DNA from: Nitrospinota bacterium
GTDB lineage: Bacteria; Nitrospinota_A; UBA7883; JACRLM01
Direction: 5' to 3'
DNA: 64,000 bases
Assembly (NCBI GenBank): GCA_016235255.1
Contig: JACRLM010000085.1
Coordinates: forward strand, 52,042-116,041
Shown here: positions 17,312 to 27,493 of the stretch, in pieces
Layout: every line of letters begins with the position of its first letter
How positions within the stretch are numbered: position 1 is the stretch's first letter
Notes under the pieces: generated by a model
Told to the model about the DNA's origin: nothing
Seen by the model: only the letters and a program-made list of their open reading frames with translations
Databases searched by the model: none
Program-made: the position numbers and the translations under genes

Positions 17312-17386
17312 CTTCACAATCAGAACTGATTCGGCTTCTTTCGGCCTCGCCCGTGCGATAATATGAATCACACAATCTGTCTGAAC

Positions 17387-17396
17387 GGGGGGGGGG
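17387..17396 (+). repeat. Ten-G homopolymer before the kinase start codon
   Basis: Ten consecutive G residues end four bases before the GTG start at 17400. The tract lies where the ribosome-binding site should be, so its length would alter spacing or strength. Long G tracts slip easily during replication and also cause sequencing errors. Confidence 0.9.
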
Positions 17397-17399
17397 ACC

Positions 17400-20117
17400 G
17401 TGGATTTCAAGGTTGGGGACCGCATCGGCGGGCGTTACGAGGTGCACCGGATTTGCGGCGGGGCCGGCAGATCGGGCATGGGGATCGTTTATGTCTGTTT
17501 CGACCACAAGGGGGGCGGGGCTGTGGCCCTGAAGACCTACCAGCAAGGCTTTTTCCACGACAAGGCCCTTTTCGAAAGTTTCAAGCGCGGCGCCCTTGCG
17601 TGGATACATCTGGACCGCCATCCGTACATCGTGCAGGCCATGGGGGTATTCAACATCGCCGACAGGCTTTACATCGGCCTCGAATACATCGCGCCCGATT
17701 CCGAGGGGAGGAACACGCTGACCCATCATCTCAAAGGGCGCATCCCGCCCGAGAAGATTTTACGCTGGGGCGTGCAGTTCTGCGACGGCATGGAGCACGC
17801 GCGCCTGAAGCAGATCACCCCCCATCGCGACATCAAGCCTGACAACCTGATGATAACCTCCGCCGGAAACCTGAAGGTAAGCGATTTTGACCTGGCCGGG
17901 CTTGGCTCCCTTTCCGCCCAACCCTTCCCCGCCGGGAATGTTTCATCGTCCGCCCCGGGGCTTTCTTTTATCAAGGCGGGGGAGGGAAAATTCGTTGTCG
18001 GCACTCCGCCGTGGATGGCGCCCGAGCAGTTCGATGGGGAGACGGACGCGCGAAGCGACATATACAGCTTCGGCGTGACGCTATACCAGATGTCCGCCCA
18101 GGGGCGGCTTCCGGTGACTGCGGTGGACGGGGACTGGGCGAAGGCCCATCGCGATCAGTCCCCGGAGAGGCTTAAGACATTGCTTTGGCCGCTGATAGAA
18201 AGATGCCTGGCCAAGGACCCGGCGCAAAGATTCGGCGGCCGGGAGCCTGAGAAGGGGTTCATCGAACTGCGTCTGGCGTTCGCGGACATGTGGGAGCGTG
18301 AAATGCGGAACATGCCTGTCCCCAGCCCTCCGGAGGGGCGCGTTTTTCAGGCCGGCGACCATAGCGACAAAGGGGTGTCCCTGGCCCAGATGGGGATGCA
18401 CGACCATGCCCTGCGAGAATACAAAAAGGCGCTGGAGCTCGACCCCAACTGTGTGCTTGCGTACCTTAACGCCGGGATTTCGCTGTGGCGCAAGAAGAAC
18501 TACACCGAAGCTGCCAAGGCGTATATCAAGGCCGTCAAGCTCGACCCCAACCTGGCGGAAGGATACTGCAATTACGGCCAGGCGCTCAAAAGCATGGGGA
18601 ACGCGGTGGAGGCGGAGAAGGCGTTCCGCAAGGCGATAAAGCTCAAACCGGGGCTCTCCTCCGCATACGAGGGGCTTGGGATCATTCTGTCCGAAAGCGG
18701 CAGGGGGCCCGAGGCGGTGGCCCTGCTGGCCCAGGCTCTTGAAAAAGATACATCCAATCCCAGCCACCATTACAACCTGGGAGTGTGCCATGAAAGGGCC
18801 GGGCGGTTTGACGAGGCGTTAAAACTGTTTGAAAAAGCGGTGGAGCTAAGCCCGGACAACGCCGGTTACCTTTACGGCCTGGGCAACGGCTACAGATTCA
18901 AAGGCGACATGGCAAGGGCGGTGGAGATGTGGCTGCGCGCAGCCGAAATAGACCCCAAACACGCGCTTGTGCGCTACAACCTTGGCATCGCGTATGAGCG
19001 GGCGGGGAACATCGAGGCGGGCTTCCAGTGGTACCGGCAGGCCATCGCCCTTGATCCGCAATTCGCCGACCCCTATTACAACTATGCGCTGATACTTGCC
19101 AACCAGAACCTGTACGGCGACTCTGCCGGCGCTTTCGAAAACTTCGCGAAATACGCCCTTCCCGCCATGGCGGAACATGTGGAGAAAGCCAGGGGCTACA
19201 TTCCCCAGCTTAAAAAAAGCGAGGCCGATTACCTGGAATTGATGAAGACCGGGCCGGGAGCCCTGTACAACCGGGGGATCGCCTATATGAACCTGGGGCT
19301 TCTTGTCCCGGCCCGCGAGCATATAGACAAGGCCTTGAAGATGCGCCCGGGATACCCGAACGCCCTTTGCGGGCTCGGGATACTTCATGAAAGGAACGGC
19401 GATTACAACGCCGCAGCCGACTGCTATTGGCAATCGCTGACCAGCGATCCGTCATACGTGATCGCCTGGAACAACTACGGCTGGGCCAACTATAACCTTG
19501 GAGCCCTGAAAAAGGCGCGCGAGGCGTATGAACGGTATATAAAGTCCGCCCCCGCCGAACAGGCGGAATGGATTGCCGCCGCGAAGGCTGTGCTGGCGGA
19601 GATAGAACAGAAAATGGGGGGCGGCCCGGCGCCTTCAGGCGGCGACTTCGTGGACCAGTTCAACAAGGGGATGGCGTTCATCAAGGCGATGGAGTACGGC
19701 AAAGCGGCGGAAGCTTTCTGGAAGGCGCACAGGCTAAAACCGTCCGACTCGGGCACAAGGTTCAACCTGGGGCATGTGCTTTTGATGGACGGCCAGTACG
19801 CCGAGGCGCTCAATGTGTTCGGCGCGCTTGCGGCCGAAATGCCGGGCGACGTGGAGGTGCGCTACAAGGTCGGCATGGCGAAAATGAAGCTGAACATGCT
19901 CGAAGAAGCGGTGGTGGAGTTCCGCGGCGCCATCAAGATAGACCCGAAGTTCGGCTCAACGTACTACTCCCTGGGCTGGACCCTGGACACCCTTGGCAGG
20001 GCAAGGGAGGCGTGCGAGGCGTACAGGGTGTTTCTCGCCAACGCCGGCCCGAACGACGCAAGAAACGTTGAGCCTGTTCGCCAGAGGCTCGAATATCTGG
20101 AAAAGGGGCTTAAATAG
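17400..20117 (+). CDS. Ser/Thr protein kinase with C-terminal TPR array
   Basis: A 905-residue cytosolic protein. Residues 1-300 form a eukaryotic-like kinase: glycine loop CGGAGRSGMGIVY (about 19-31), ATP-binding Lys in VALKTYQQ (45), catalytic loop HRDIKPDNLM (142-151), a DFD in place of the usual DFG (162-164), and VGTPPWMAPEQFDGETDARS as activation and P+1 segment with SDIYSFGVTLY. From about residue 320 to the end there are roughly a dozen TPR repeats (for example HALREYKKALELDPNCVLAY, ALVRYNLGIAYERAGNIEAG). There is no membrane segment, unlike PknB kinases. The GTG start follows a G-rich ribosome site. It overlaps the downstream AAA+ gene by one base, so the kinase and unfoldase are probably made together. 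Substrate unknown. Confidence 0.92.
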   Translation: MDFKVGDRIGGRYEVHRICGGAGRSGMGIVYVCFDHKGGGAVALKTYQQGFFHDKALFESFKRGALAWIHLDRHPYIVQAMGVFNIADRLYIGLEYIAPDSEGRNTLTHHLKGRIPPEKILRWGVQFCDGMEHARLKQITPHRDIKPDNLMITSAGNLKVSDFDLAGLGSLSAQPFPAGNVSSSAPGLSFIKAGEGKFVVGTPPWMAPEQFDGETDARSDIYSFGVTLYQMSAQGRLPVTAVDGDWAKAHRDQSPERLKTLLWPLIERCLAKDPAQRFGGREPEKGFIELRLAFADMWEREMRNMPVPSPPEGRVFQAGDHSDKGVSLAQMGMHDHALREYKKALELDPNCVLAYLNAGISLWRKKNYTEAAKAYIKAVKLDPNLAEGYCNYGQALKSMGNAVEAEKAFRKAIKLKPGLSSAYEGLGIILSESGRGPEAVALLAQALEKDTSNPSHHYNLGVCHERAGRFDEALKLFEKAVELSPDNAGYLYGLGNGYRFKGDMARAVEMWLRAAEIDPKHALVRYNLGIAYERAGNIEAGFQWYRQAIALDPQFADPYYNYALILANQNLYGDSAGAFENFAKYALPAMAEHVEKARGYIPQLKKSEADYLELMKTGPGALYNRGIAYMNLGLLVPAREHIDKALKMRPGYPNALCGLGILHERNGDYNAAADCYWQSLTSDPSYVIAWNNYGWANYNLGALKKAREAYERYIKSAPAEQAEWIAAAKAVLAEIEQKMGGGPAPSGGDFVDQFNKGMAFIKAMEYGKAAEAFWKAHRLKPSDSGTRFNLGHVLLMDGQYAEALNVFGALAAEMPGDVEVRYKVGMAKMKLNMLEEAVVEFRGAIKIDPKFGSTYYSLGWTLDTLGRAREACEAYRVFLANAGPNDARNVEPVRQRLEYLEKGLK

Positions 20118-22507
20118 TGAAAAAATCCCCTTATTCTCCCGGCCTGCTGGCCGCATGGCGGATATCGGCGGGCGAAACTGTTGCGGGGAAAATTCCCAAA
20201 ATCGGCGTCATCCAGTTTCTTTGCGGGCTTTTAAAACTTAAGGACGCGATCCCGTATATAGAAAGCAGCGTAAGTTTTTCATTGGCCGACATGACCATCA
20301 TGAAGGAGGAAGCGCGCGTCCTGGAAGATATCTTCAGCCGGGTAGGGCTTGATCCCGCCGCCACCCGGCGCGGACTGCGCGAAGCGGTGGGGATCGGGGG
20401 TTACGAATGGAAAGACGACGCGCCGGTGCACAGGAGCTCTTCGCTGAAAGCCGTTTTCGAGCGCGCGGCTTATATCTCCAACGGATTTAACTCCGATTGG
20501 GTGAAGGCGCCGCATATGCTCGAGGCCATTTTCGAGGATCCGCCGCCGCAGGTCAAAGAGCTTCTGTCCGGACGCAAAATCAAAACGCAGGAGGTGGAAC
20601 GGCTGGCAGAGCAGGCCAACGCGGCGGCGCATGCCCCATCCCCGGCCACCGCTGGCGCGCAAATCCCTTCGCAAAAAAATACGGCTCCGGAATTTTCCGT
20701 TGACGCACTCTCAGGATCGCTAACGCAGTTCGGGCGGGACCTGACGGCGCTGGCGGCGCAGGGGAAATTGGGACCGGTCATCGGCAGGCGCGATGAAATG
20801 CTCCGGCTGGCCCGGGTGCTTTGCCGGAAGACAAAGTCCAATCCGGCGTTAGTGGGCGAGGCTGGCGTGGGGAAGACCGCGATTGTGGAGGGGCTTGCGG
20901 CGCGGATCGCTCAAAAAAAAGTGGCGGAAGAATTGTGGGGCCACCGGATAGTCGAAATCCGGATGGGGCAGCTTGTGGCGGGGACGAAATACCGGGGGGA
21001 TTTCGAGGAGCGGTTAAACCGGATCGTGGCGGAAGCGGAGGCGGACCCAAAGCTCATATTGTTCCTTGACGAACTGCACACCCTTGTCGGGGCTGGTGAT
21101 GGCGGAAGTGGCGGACTGGACGCTGGAGCGATCTTAAAACCGGCCCTGGCGCGTGGGACGATCCGCTGCATCGGCGCCACCACCTTCGACGAATACCAAA
21201 AACACATCGCCGCCGACAAGGCGCTGGCCCGCAGGTTCATCCCCGTGCGCGTCGAAGAGCCTTCCGAGGCGGAAACGCTCGAATTGCTGCGCGGGCTGAA
21301 GGCCAGCTTTGAACAACATCACGGCGCGGTGATAGAGGAGGGGGCGCTGGATGCGGCGGTGCGGCTTTCCATGCGGTACATACGGGACAGACGGTTGCCG
21401 GACAAGGCGATAGACCTGATAGACGAAGCGTGCGCGCTGGTGAAGGTGGATACGCTCAGCCACCATCCCGGCTCCCCGTCCGGCGCAACGGGGGGCAAAA
21501 AGGCGTTCGAACATGTGACGGCGGAGATTGTGGCCCAAGCCGTTCGCGAACTTACCGGAATCGAGCCCGCCGAACTGGCCGGGGCCGGCCCGGCCCAGCT
21601 CTATTTGCGGCTTGCGGACAAATTGCGCGAAAAGATCGCCGGGCAGGATCGCGCTATCGCAAAGGTGACACAACGGCTGCGGATGGGGGCGGCGGGGCTG
21701 CGCGACGAGAACAGGCCTGTGGCGGTGTTCCTTTTTCCCGGCCCCACTGGTGTGGGCAAGACGTGCATGGCTAAACTTATATCCGAGGAGGTGTTCGGCG
21801 ATACCGGCGGCATGATCCGGCTGGACATGTCCGAGTTTGGCGAGAAGCACAATGTTGCGCGGCTTATCGGGGCTCCCCCGGGATACCTGGGGCACGGCCA
21901 GGAGGGGCAATTGACCGGCGCGTTGAAAAAACGCCCTTATTCACTGGTGCTGCTCGACGAAATTGAAAAGGCGCATCCGGACGTGTGGGACATATTCCTG
22001 CAACTGTTCGACGCCGGGCGGCTGACGGACGGGAACGGGGAGACGGTGGACGCCACCCACGCAATCTTCGTGATGACCTCCAACATCGGGGCGGAACGTT
22101 TGAAAGAACGGGCCGTCGGTTTCGGCGCGGACAAAATACGGGACGAGGCCGGGGAGTATTTGAAGGCGCTGGAATCGGCCTTCCGGCCCGAGTTTTTGAA
22201 CCGGATAGACGAAGTGGTGGTCTTTGAGCCTTTGAACAGGGAACGCGCGCGGATTATCGCAAAAATGGCGCTGGACGAAATATCGGAAAAACTCGCCAAA
22301 CGTTCCCTCTCCCTTCAAATCGGCGAAGGGGTGGTGGACAAGCTTGTCACCGAAGGATTCAGCGAAGCCTATGGCGCCAGGAACATGCGCCGGACGGTGG
22401 AAAATCTCGTGGCCAAACCGCTTGGCGATATGCTTCTGGCGGGCGCCTCCGGGGGCAAAACAATCACCCTGGCCATAGAGGGGGACCGGCTGAAGATCGT
22501 GAGATAA
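20117..22507 (+). CDS. ClpA/ClpC-type AAA+ unfoldase
   Basis: A 796-residue double-ring AAA+ protein. Residues 1-160 resemble a diverged Clp N domain. D1 has VIGRRDEMLRL, Walker A GEAGVGKT (about 247-254) and Walker B ILFLDELHTLVGAG. The joining region has FEHVTAEIVAQAVRELTGI but no long coiled-coil M domain, so it resembles ClpA more than ClpB. D2 has PGPTGVGKT (about 541-549), MSEFGEKHNVARLIG, GYLGHGQEGQLT, LLDEIEKAHPDV and the sensor FRPEFLNRID. AVGFG at about 666-670 aligns with the VGF/IGL loop that docks on ClpP, so a protease partner is plausible. The GTG start shares one base with the preceding kinase stop. Confidence 0.9.
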   Translation: MKKSPYSPGLLAAWRISAGETVAGKIPKIGVIQFLCGLLKLKDAIPYIESSVSFSLADMTIMKEEARVLEDIFSRVGLDPAATRRGLREAVGIGGYEWKDDAPVHRSSSLKAVFERAAYISNGFNSDWVKAPHMLEAIFEDPPPQVKELLSGRKIKTQEVERLAEQANAAAHAPSPATAGAQIPSQKNTAPEFSVDALSGSLTQFGRDLTALAAQGKLGPVIGRRDEMLRLARVLCRKTKSNPALVGEAGVGKTAIVEGLAARIAQKKVAEELWGHRIVEIRMGQLVAGTKYRGDFEERLNRIVAEAEADPKLILFLDELHTLVGAGDGGSGGLDAGAILKPALARGTIRCIGATTFDEYQKHIAADKALARRFIPVRVEEPSEAETLELLRGLKASFEQHHGAVIEEGALDAAVRLSMRYIRDRRLPDKAIDLIDEACALVKVDTLSHHPGSPSGATGGKKAFEHVTAEIVAQAVRELTGIEPAELAGAGPAQLYLRLADKLREKIAGQDRAIAKVTQRLRMGAAGLRDENRPVAVFLFPGPTGVGKTCMAKLISEEVFGDTGGMIRLDMSEFGEKHNVARLIGAPPGYLGHGQEGQLTGALKKRPYSLVLLDEIEKAHPDVWDIFLQLFDAGRLTDGNGETVDATHAIFVMTSNIGAERLKERAVGFGADKIRDEAGEYLKALESAFRPEFLNRIDEVVVFEPLNRERARIIAKMALDEISEKLAKRSLSLQIGEGVVDKLVTEGFSEAYGARNMRRTVENLVAKPLGDMLLAGASGGKTITLAIEGDRLKIVR

Positions 22508-22588
22508 AAACGCGCTGAATGCAAACCAGAGATGATTATTGAAAAGAGCCGGGATGCCGTTTTCACGAAAATTGCCTTTAAAAATAAA

Positions 22589-25500
22589 TCACGCCAGGAA
22601 CCTTTTCACACGCGGGATCAGATCCTCCGGAGTGAGCGGCTTGTTCACGAAATCATCGGCTCCAAGCCTGAAAGCGGTCTCGCGTTTTTTCGTGTCGGTG
22701 TCCGCGGTGATCATTATCACCGGGATATCTTTGAGATGTGGCATGCCCTTAATCCGCTTTAGCATCTCAAATCCGTCCATTCCCGGCATCATCACGTCGA
22801 ATATCAAAAGATGGACCTGTTCTTTTTCCAATATGGACAAGGCCTGATTTGCGTTTTCCGCTTCCATGGTGTCCACATATATCCTGCTTAATAGAAGCCT
22901 GAGCACCATGCGGATCGCCGCCTCGTCGTCCACGATAAGCACCCTCGGCCTTACCATTGGCAGGTCCGCGTAAAACACGCTCCCTTTCCCTTCTTCTGAT
23001 TCCGCTGTCAGGCTGCCGCCCAGCGCTTTCATTATGTCGTGGCTTAAAGGCAAGCCGAATCCGGTGCCCATTTCCCCATCCGTCCCCGGTGTGGAGGTCT
23101 TCTCGTCGTGGCGGAACAAGACCGGCAGCATGGCTTTATTAATCCCGGTTCCATTGTCGGCCACGGCGATGGAGCACTCCCGCCCTTCCGGCGTGAAAAT
23201 CCTGACCGTGTCCCCTTTGCGGGAAAACTTCACGGCGTTGGTGACAAGGTTCTGTATGACCTCGCCGAAAAGCTCAAAATCCGTGTAAAGCCTCATCCCC
23301 GGCGGGACTTCGTTCATGATCTTGACCCCTTTTCCCTCCGCCAGCGATCCTACCTTGCCAAGGACATAGGACACTTCCACGTTCGCGTCGATGAACTTTC
23401 GCTCCGGCTTTATCTTGCCGGTCTGGAGCCTGCTGATGTCGAGAAGCTCACTGATCATTTTCACCATCCTGCCGCCGCTGCTGTTCACATGGCGGAGTAT
23501 TTCAGCGTCCTTCCCGGAAAGCTTGCTCGCCTCATCCCTCCCCAAAAGACCCAGAAGGCCGATTATACTAGCCAGCGGGGATTTGAGATCATGGGCCACC
23601 AGCGACACGAACTTGTCCTTCAGCCGGGTGGCGGCTTCGGCCTCGTCCTTGGCGGCGCGCAGCTCCTTTTCGGCCAGCTTGATCTCCGTTATATCCTGCG
23701 CCACCCCGGATATCCTGCCGCCGCCCCGGATATCCTGCCGCCGCCCCGGAAAATCTTGACGTAAGAGCGGACGTGCCTTACCGCTCCATCGGGACGGACA
23801 AGCCTGAAATCAATGTCGAAATTATTGAATTCGGAAATCGCCAGGTCCAGCGCAAGGGCGACCTTGCTCTTGTCTTCCGGGTGGATATGCCTCAAATAGA
23901 CGGCGAAAAGCCAGGCCAGCGCCCCCTCCCCCATTTCGGAATCCACATCGAAGATCATGCGCATCTCCTCGGACAGTGAAAGCCTGTTTTTCATTATGTC
24001 CAGGTTCCAACTGCCGATGCGGGCTATTTTCTGGGCCTCCATCAGGTTGCGCTCCACTTCCACAAGGCGTTCCTCGGCTTTCTTGCGCTCGGTTATGTCG
24101 CGGTTGCTTGCGCGGCGGCCAAGCCAGCCCCCCTGTTCATCATAAACGTTCATGCAACAGTGGTGTATCCAGCGTTCCTCGCCGCTTTTTGTTATTATGC
24201 GGTATTCCAGTTCGCTGGTTTCTGAAAGATTGCGCATGACGCGGAAATGTTTGTTGATGGCCATCCTGTCGTCCGGATGGGCTATCTCCACTTCCAGCAA
24301 AGGATCTGCGGCGAACTCCTCGCTGGAATAGCCTGAAATGCGCTGGCACGAAGGGGACACATAAATCATTTTTCCGTCCGGGCCGCGCCAGTTTTCCCAG
24401 TCGAAGGTGTAATTCGCCACGGTCCTGTAACGTTTCTCGCTTTCCTTGAGAGCAAGTTCCGCCGCTTTGCGTTCCGTTATGTCCCGCGCCACCCCGATTG
24501 CTTTCCATCCTTCGGCCATTTTCAGGGAAGCGATGGAAAGCTCCAGGGGAAACTCCTCCCCATTTTTACGGAGGCCCGTGATCTCGATTGTCTTGCCGAT
24601 GACCGGCCCATCCCCTTTCTCACTGAAAGCCGCAAGCCCGTTCAGGTGGGCGCTCCGGAACTTTTCCGGGATTATAATCGTGCTCAGGCAAACTCCAAGC
24701 GTCTCCCGCTGCGTGTAGCCGAACATTTTCTCCGCCGCCGGATTCCAGAAATCCACTTTGCCGCTGGCGTCTATCATTATTATCGCGTCGCTGGCCGCGG
24801 AGGTGACCACGCGGAGCCGTTCCTCGCTCCTCTTTATCGCCTCTTCAGCCAGTTTCCTGTCCGTAAGGTCCCTTAACACAGTGATGCGCGCGGGAAGGCC
24901 CTTGAAATAAGCTGCCTTGCCGCGAACCTCCACAGGAAAGGTGGACCCGTCTTTGCGGAGCCCAAGAATCTCGTATGGCCTGTCAAAACCGGAAGCGATG
25001 TTGGCCACGACTGTGGCCCTGTATTCCGGGGCCGTAAGCTCCAACACGGTCATCGCCTGCAATTCCTCCCGTGAGTACCCGAACATCGAGGTGAACATGG
25101 TATTTACATCCAGGAACTTCCTTTCTCTGGATATCACTATCCCCTCAAAAGACGCTTCGGCTATGCGCCGGAACCGGGCTTCGCTTTCAATGGCCGCTTC
25201 CTCCGCGCGCTTGCGCTCGTTGACTTCCTCCATGAGCCCCTGGTTTAGGCTGTTGGCGGTTTTCTTTTCGGCGATGAGCGCCGCGATAAGGTCGTTTTTT
25301 TCAAAACGGAGGGCCAGGGTGTCGGTGAATGTTCTATTTATCCTTGTGGCAAGTCCCCACATGATCGCCACGAATACCACGATCAGAAGCCCGGCGGCCA
25401 CATGCACCTCGTCGCCGAATGTGAACAGTTTGATCGCGGCAGGTATGATAAGCGGGACGACGTACAGGCTGTAGATTTCCATCACTATGGAAAGATATAC

Positions 25501-25914
25501 CACCGCTCCGGCCGCCATACCGCCAAGCACGAACACTGTGAACCACTGGTGGGACACCATTTCTCCGGTCATGAAAAGGACGCCAGTCACCCCCCAAAGG
25601 AGGCCGGAAACGAACGTTTCGGCGGCGAATCTGTTTTTCCAGAGCGCTGCGTTGGACTCGTTTATATCCTGTTTGCGGAAAGCGAGCACAGTCCCCCACC
25701 GGTAAAGAGTCACAAACCACAAAGCCGCCGCCCATGACACCAGGATTTCATGCGCCACAGCATCCCATTGGACATACATTACAATCACGGGATTGACTAA
25801 ATTGGCTATGAGCGCGACTTTTGCCTGGCCGTAAAGCAGTCTCACCCGCTCGACGAGCATTTTGACGTCAGGTGCGCCAATATTGGTGGGAGCTCCGCCT
25901 TCCGGATGGTTCAT
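22589..25914 (-). pseudogene. Hybrid multi-PAS histidine kinase, frameshifted by a 20-bp tandem duplication
   Basis: Two frames together make one gene. The 5' part (from ATG 25914, open to 23689) encodes about six membrane helices, then four PAS domains with PAC tails (for example EARFRRIAEASFEGIVIS, EERLRVVTSAASDAIIMID, EKRYRTVANYTFDWENW, MEAQKIARIGSWNLD). The 3' part (read from about 23704 to 22589) encodes the remaining PAC end, HisKA with the phosphoacceptor His in LVAHDLKSPLASIIGL, the ATPase domain (VADNGTGIN, MGTGFGLPLSHDIM) and a receiver with Asp in LLIFDVMMPGMDGF and Lys in VNKPLT. Removing one 20-bp copy at 23704-23750 restores a single 1,101-residue frame reading FRGGGRISGVAQDITEIK. 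As written, the kinase half is separated from its sensor; recent mutation, phase variation or assembly error are all possible. Confidence 0.88.
23704..23750. repeat. Tandem duplication with 20-bp period inside the kinase gene
   Basis: Bases 23704-23750 repeat with a period of exactly 20 (2.35 copies). Because 20 is not a multiple of three, the extra copy shifts the kinase frame. The unit on the minus strand is CCGGGGCGGCGGCAGGATAT. Confidence 0.97.
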
Positions 25915-26150
25915 ATATTTAAGAAACCAGCGAAAAAAAAGGAAAAGCTTTCAGGAACCACTTAATTGAAAAACAGGCATTACGGTTATTAGTTTACCAG
26001 TTAGCTGGCAAAAAACGAAGGGTTTTATTAAGTTTACCTATGTAAACAAAGGTGCGCCACCACACTTATTTTGTATTGAAACGTACAATTACCACTCCCG
26101 GCTGGAGATGATTGATTGATTTTGGAGAGCGGTATTTGATAGCTGGATTG
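25915..26150. other. AT-rich intergenic region upstream of the kinase
   Basis: Between the terminator of the 26202 gene and the kinase start there are about 235 bases with no supported gene. The stretch is AT-rich compared with its surroundings and includes CCAGTTAGCTGG-like short inverted repeats near 25999. It presumably holds the kinase promoter, but I could not pick convincing boxes. Confidence 0.5.
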
Positions 26151-26203
26151 AAAACAGTGGCGGGGGATGGCCGTGATTCCGGCCACCCCCCACATACGCC
26201 ACT
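26151..26203 (-). terminator. Rho-independent terminator after the 333-residue protein gene
   Basis: On the minus strand AGTGGCG at the stop codon pairs with CGCCACT. Inside it a second arm (GGGGGGTGGCCG with CGGCCATCCCCC, one wobble) closes on a GAATCA loop; TGTTTTC follows. A long two-part hairpin with a modest T run, directly at the stop. Confidence 0.72.
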
Positions 26204-27203
26204 ACGCTGAAACGCTCAATGAACCGGCTGGATTCTTCTCCTTGCCGGATACATAGGCGGAATCAATCTTTGAGGACTTTTCCTGCGGCGTGGCGCCGGA
26301 GGATGAGCCGCTTTCAAACGCCTCCTCGGCGCTGGCTTTGGAATCTCCCGCCCCTTCCTCGGCAGACGCGGAGTCCTGCGAAGTGGAGCCGAAAATCGGG
26401 ATTTCGGAAAATCCTTTGCTCTCCTCCCCTCCCATCACCGATGGCTGGGACATGGAATCTATCTTCTCCTGCCCCATCACCGAGGGCTGGGCCGGGGACT
26501 GCGCCTGCTCCTCCCCCATCACCGGCTGCCGGGATTGATCGCCTTCACCGGAAGTCTCCTGCGATTTGTCCGGCTGCGCGGCTCCCGTGCCTGTCAAAAG
26601 GTATTGGTCGAAATGCTCGTGCATCTTCGCCATGTTGGCCTGGAAATCCACCTGGCTTGTGATGGAGACGAATTTTGTGGCGGCGAAATCGTAAGGCTCG
26701 CGCGAGAAGCCTATCCGGGGCCTTCCGTATGCGTCGTATTGCTGGCTGAAATGTATCTGCCGGTTGTTCACCTGCCGACCCTCTTCCTGGGTGGGGATCG
26801 GGTCGCTGAGCCCGTCTTTCATCTTGCCCGGATTCCGGTTGATCACCATTTCAACCTGGCCTCCGGCGGAGCCTCCGCCCCACGCGGACTTGCCGAATCT
26901 GGCTGTGACGCCGTTTGCGCCCAATTCTCCGGCGGAGATGTTCTCCCCCTTGGGCCCAATTCCCGAACCGGGAAGTGGAATGGACTCGGGCGCACTCTTC
27001 CCGCCCATCAGCGGAACTTCGCCCTGCCCCGCCTGTTTCCCGCCTCCCATGACAAGCTTGAAGTCCACCCTGTCATGCGGTTTCGGGATGAAAATAGCCT
27101 TTTCGGCTATGGATGGAGCGACCTTATACTGCCGCGAAGCCAGCCCCAGCCGCTGCATTGGCTGACCCGTACCGAATTTTGCGTTCGGCAATCCCATACT
27201 CAT
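26202..27203 (-). CDS. Hypothetical low-complexity protein with VMG repeats
   Basis: A 333-residue protein I do not recognise. It starts at ATG 27203 with a strong GGAGGAATAAGCC before it, so it is likely real. No signal peptide, membrane helix or cysteine-rich motif is seen. The N-terminal half is Gly-rich and basic. A short motif recurs: LVMGGGK, PLMGGK, PVMGEE, SVMGQE, SVMGGEE, the later copies each after Gln-Pro and spaced by about 15-18 residues of Ser/Gln/Glu-rich text. The only more ordered part is QYDAYGRPRIGFSREPYDFA to about MHEHFDQYLL. The C-terminal third is Ser/Glu/Ala-rich and probably disordered. It is monocistronic, ending in its own terminator. Function unknown. Confidence 0.72.
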   Translation of the reverse strand: MSMGLPNAKFGTGQPMQRLGLASRQYKVAPSIAEKAIFIPKPHDRVDFKLVMGGGKQAGQGEVPLMGGKSAPESIPLPGSGIGPKGENISAGELGANGVTARFGKSAWGGGSAGGQVEMVINRNPGKMKDGLSDPIPTQEEGRQVNNRQIHFSQQYDAYGRPRIGFSREPYDFAATKFVSITSQVDFQANMAKMHEHFDQYLLTGTGAAQPDKSQETSGEGDQSRQPVMGEEQAQSPAQPSVMGQEKIDSMSQPSVMGGEESKGFSEIPIFGSTSQDSASAEEGAGDSKASAEEAFESGSSSGATPQEKSSKIDSAYVSGKEKNPAGSLSVSA

Positions 27204-27394
27204 GGCTTATTCCTCCAACGTCCTTGTTGTAATATTCATTCCGCCATCTTGGAATGAAATTCCCGGGCCCAAATCCTTATGGGCCTTACTTCCATATACA
27301 GTCCTGACATCATCTGGCGTCTTCGTTTGACCAGCATGCTTAATTTACGGCTGATTGGCCGGAAATCTTTAGCCAATTCGCCGCGGATTATTAC

Positions 27395-27417
27395 AAAAAA
27401 AGAGCCCGGAAGGGCCT
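27395..27417 (-). terminator. Terminator hairpin with seven-T run
   Basis: On the minus strand GGCCC-TTCC-GGGCT forms a short tight hairpin followed by C and TTTTTTT. It lies downstream of the 67-residue gene, after a first hairpin at 27437-27472, so the two act in tandem. Confidence 0.68.
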
Positions 27418-27436
27418 AACTGGTTGATTTGAATAG

Positions 27437-27472
27437 AAAACCCCCGCTTTTAACATAACGCTAAAAGGGGGG
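27437..27472 (-). terminator. Rho-independent terminator after the 67-residue protein gene
   Basis: On the minus strand CCCCCCTTTTA pairs with TAAAAGCGGGGG with one bulged base, closing a nine-base loop, and TTTT follows directly. It begins 21 bases after the stop codon at 27494. Together with the next hairpin it isolates the two unfamiliar genes from each other. Confidence 0.75.
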
Positions 27473-27493
27473 CGTTATCTGTGAGATGACGGA

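Noticed and set aside
23704-23750. The 20-bp tandem repeat as a CRISPR or minisatellite
   Set aside because: Only 2.35 copies without spacers; it is a simple duplication within a coding sequence.
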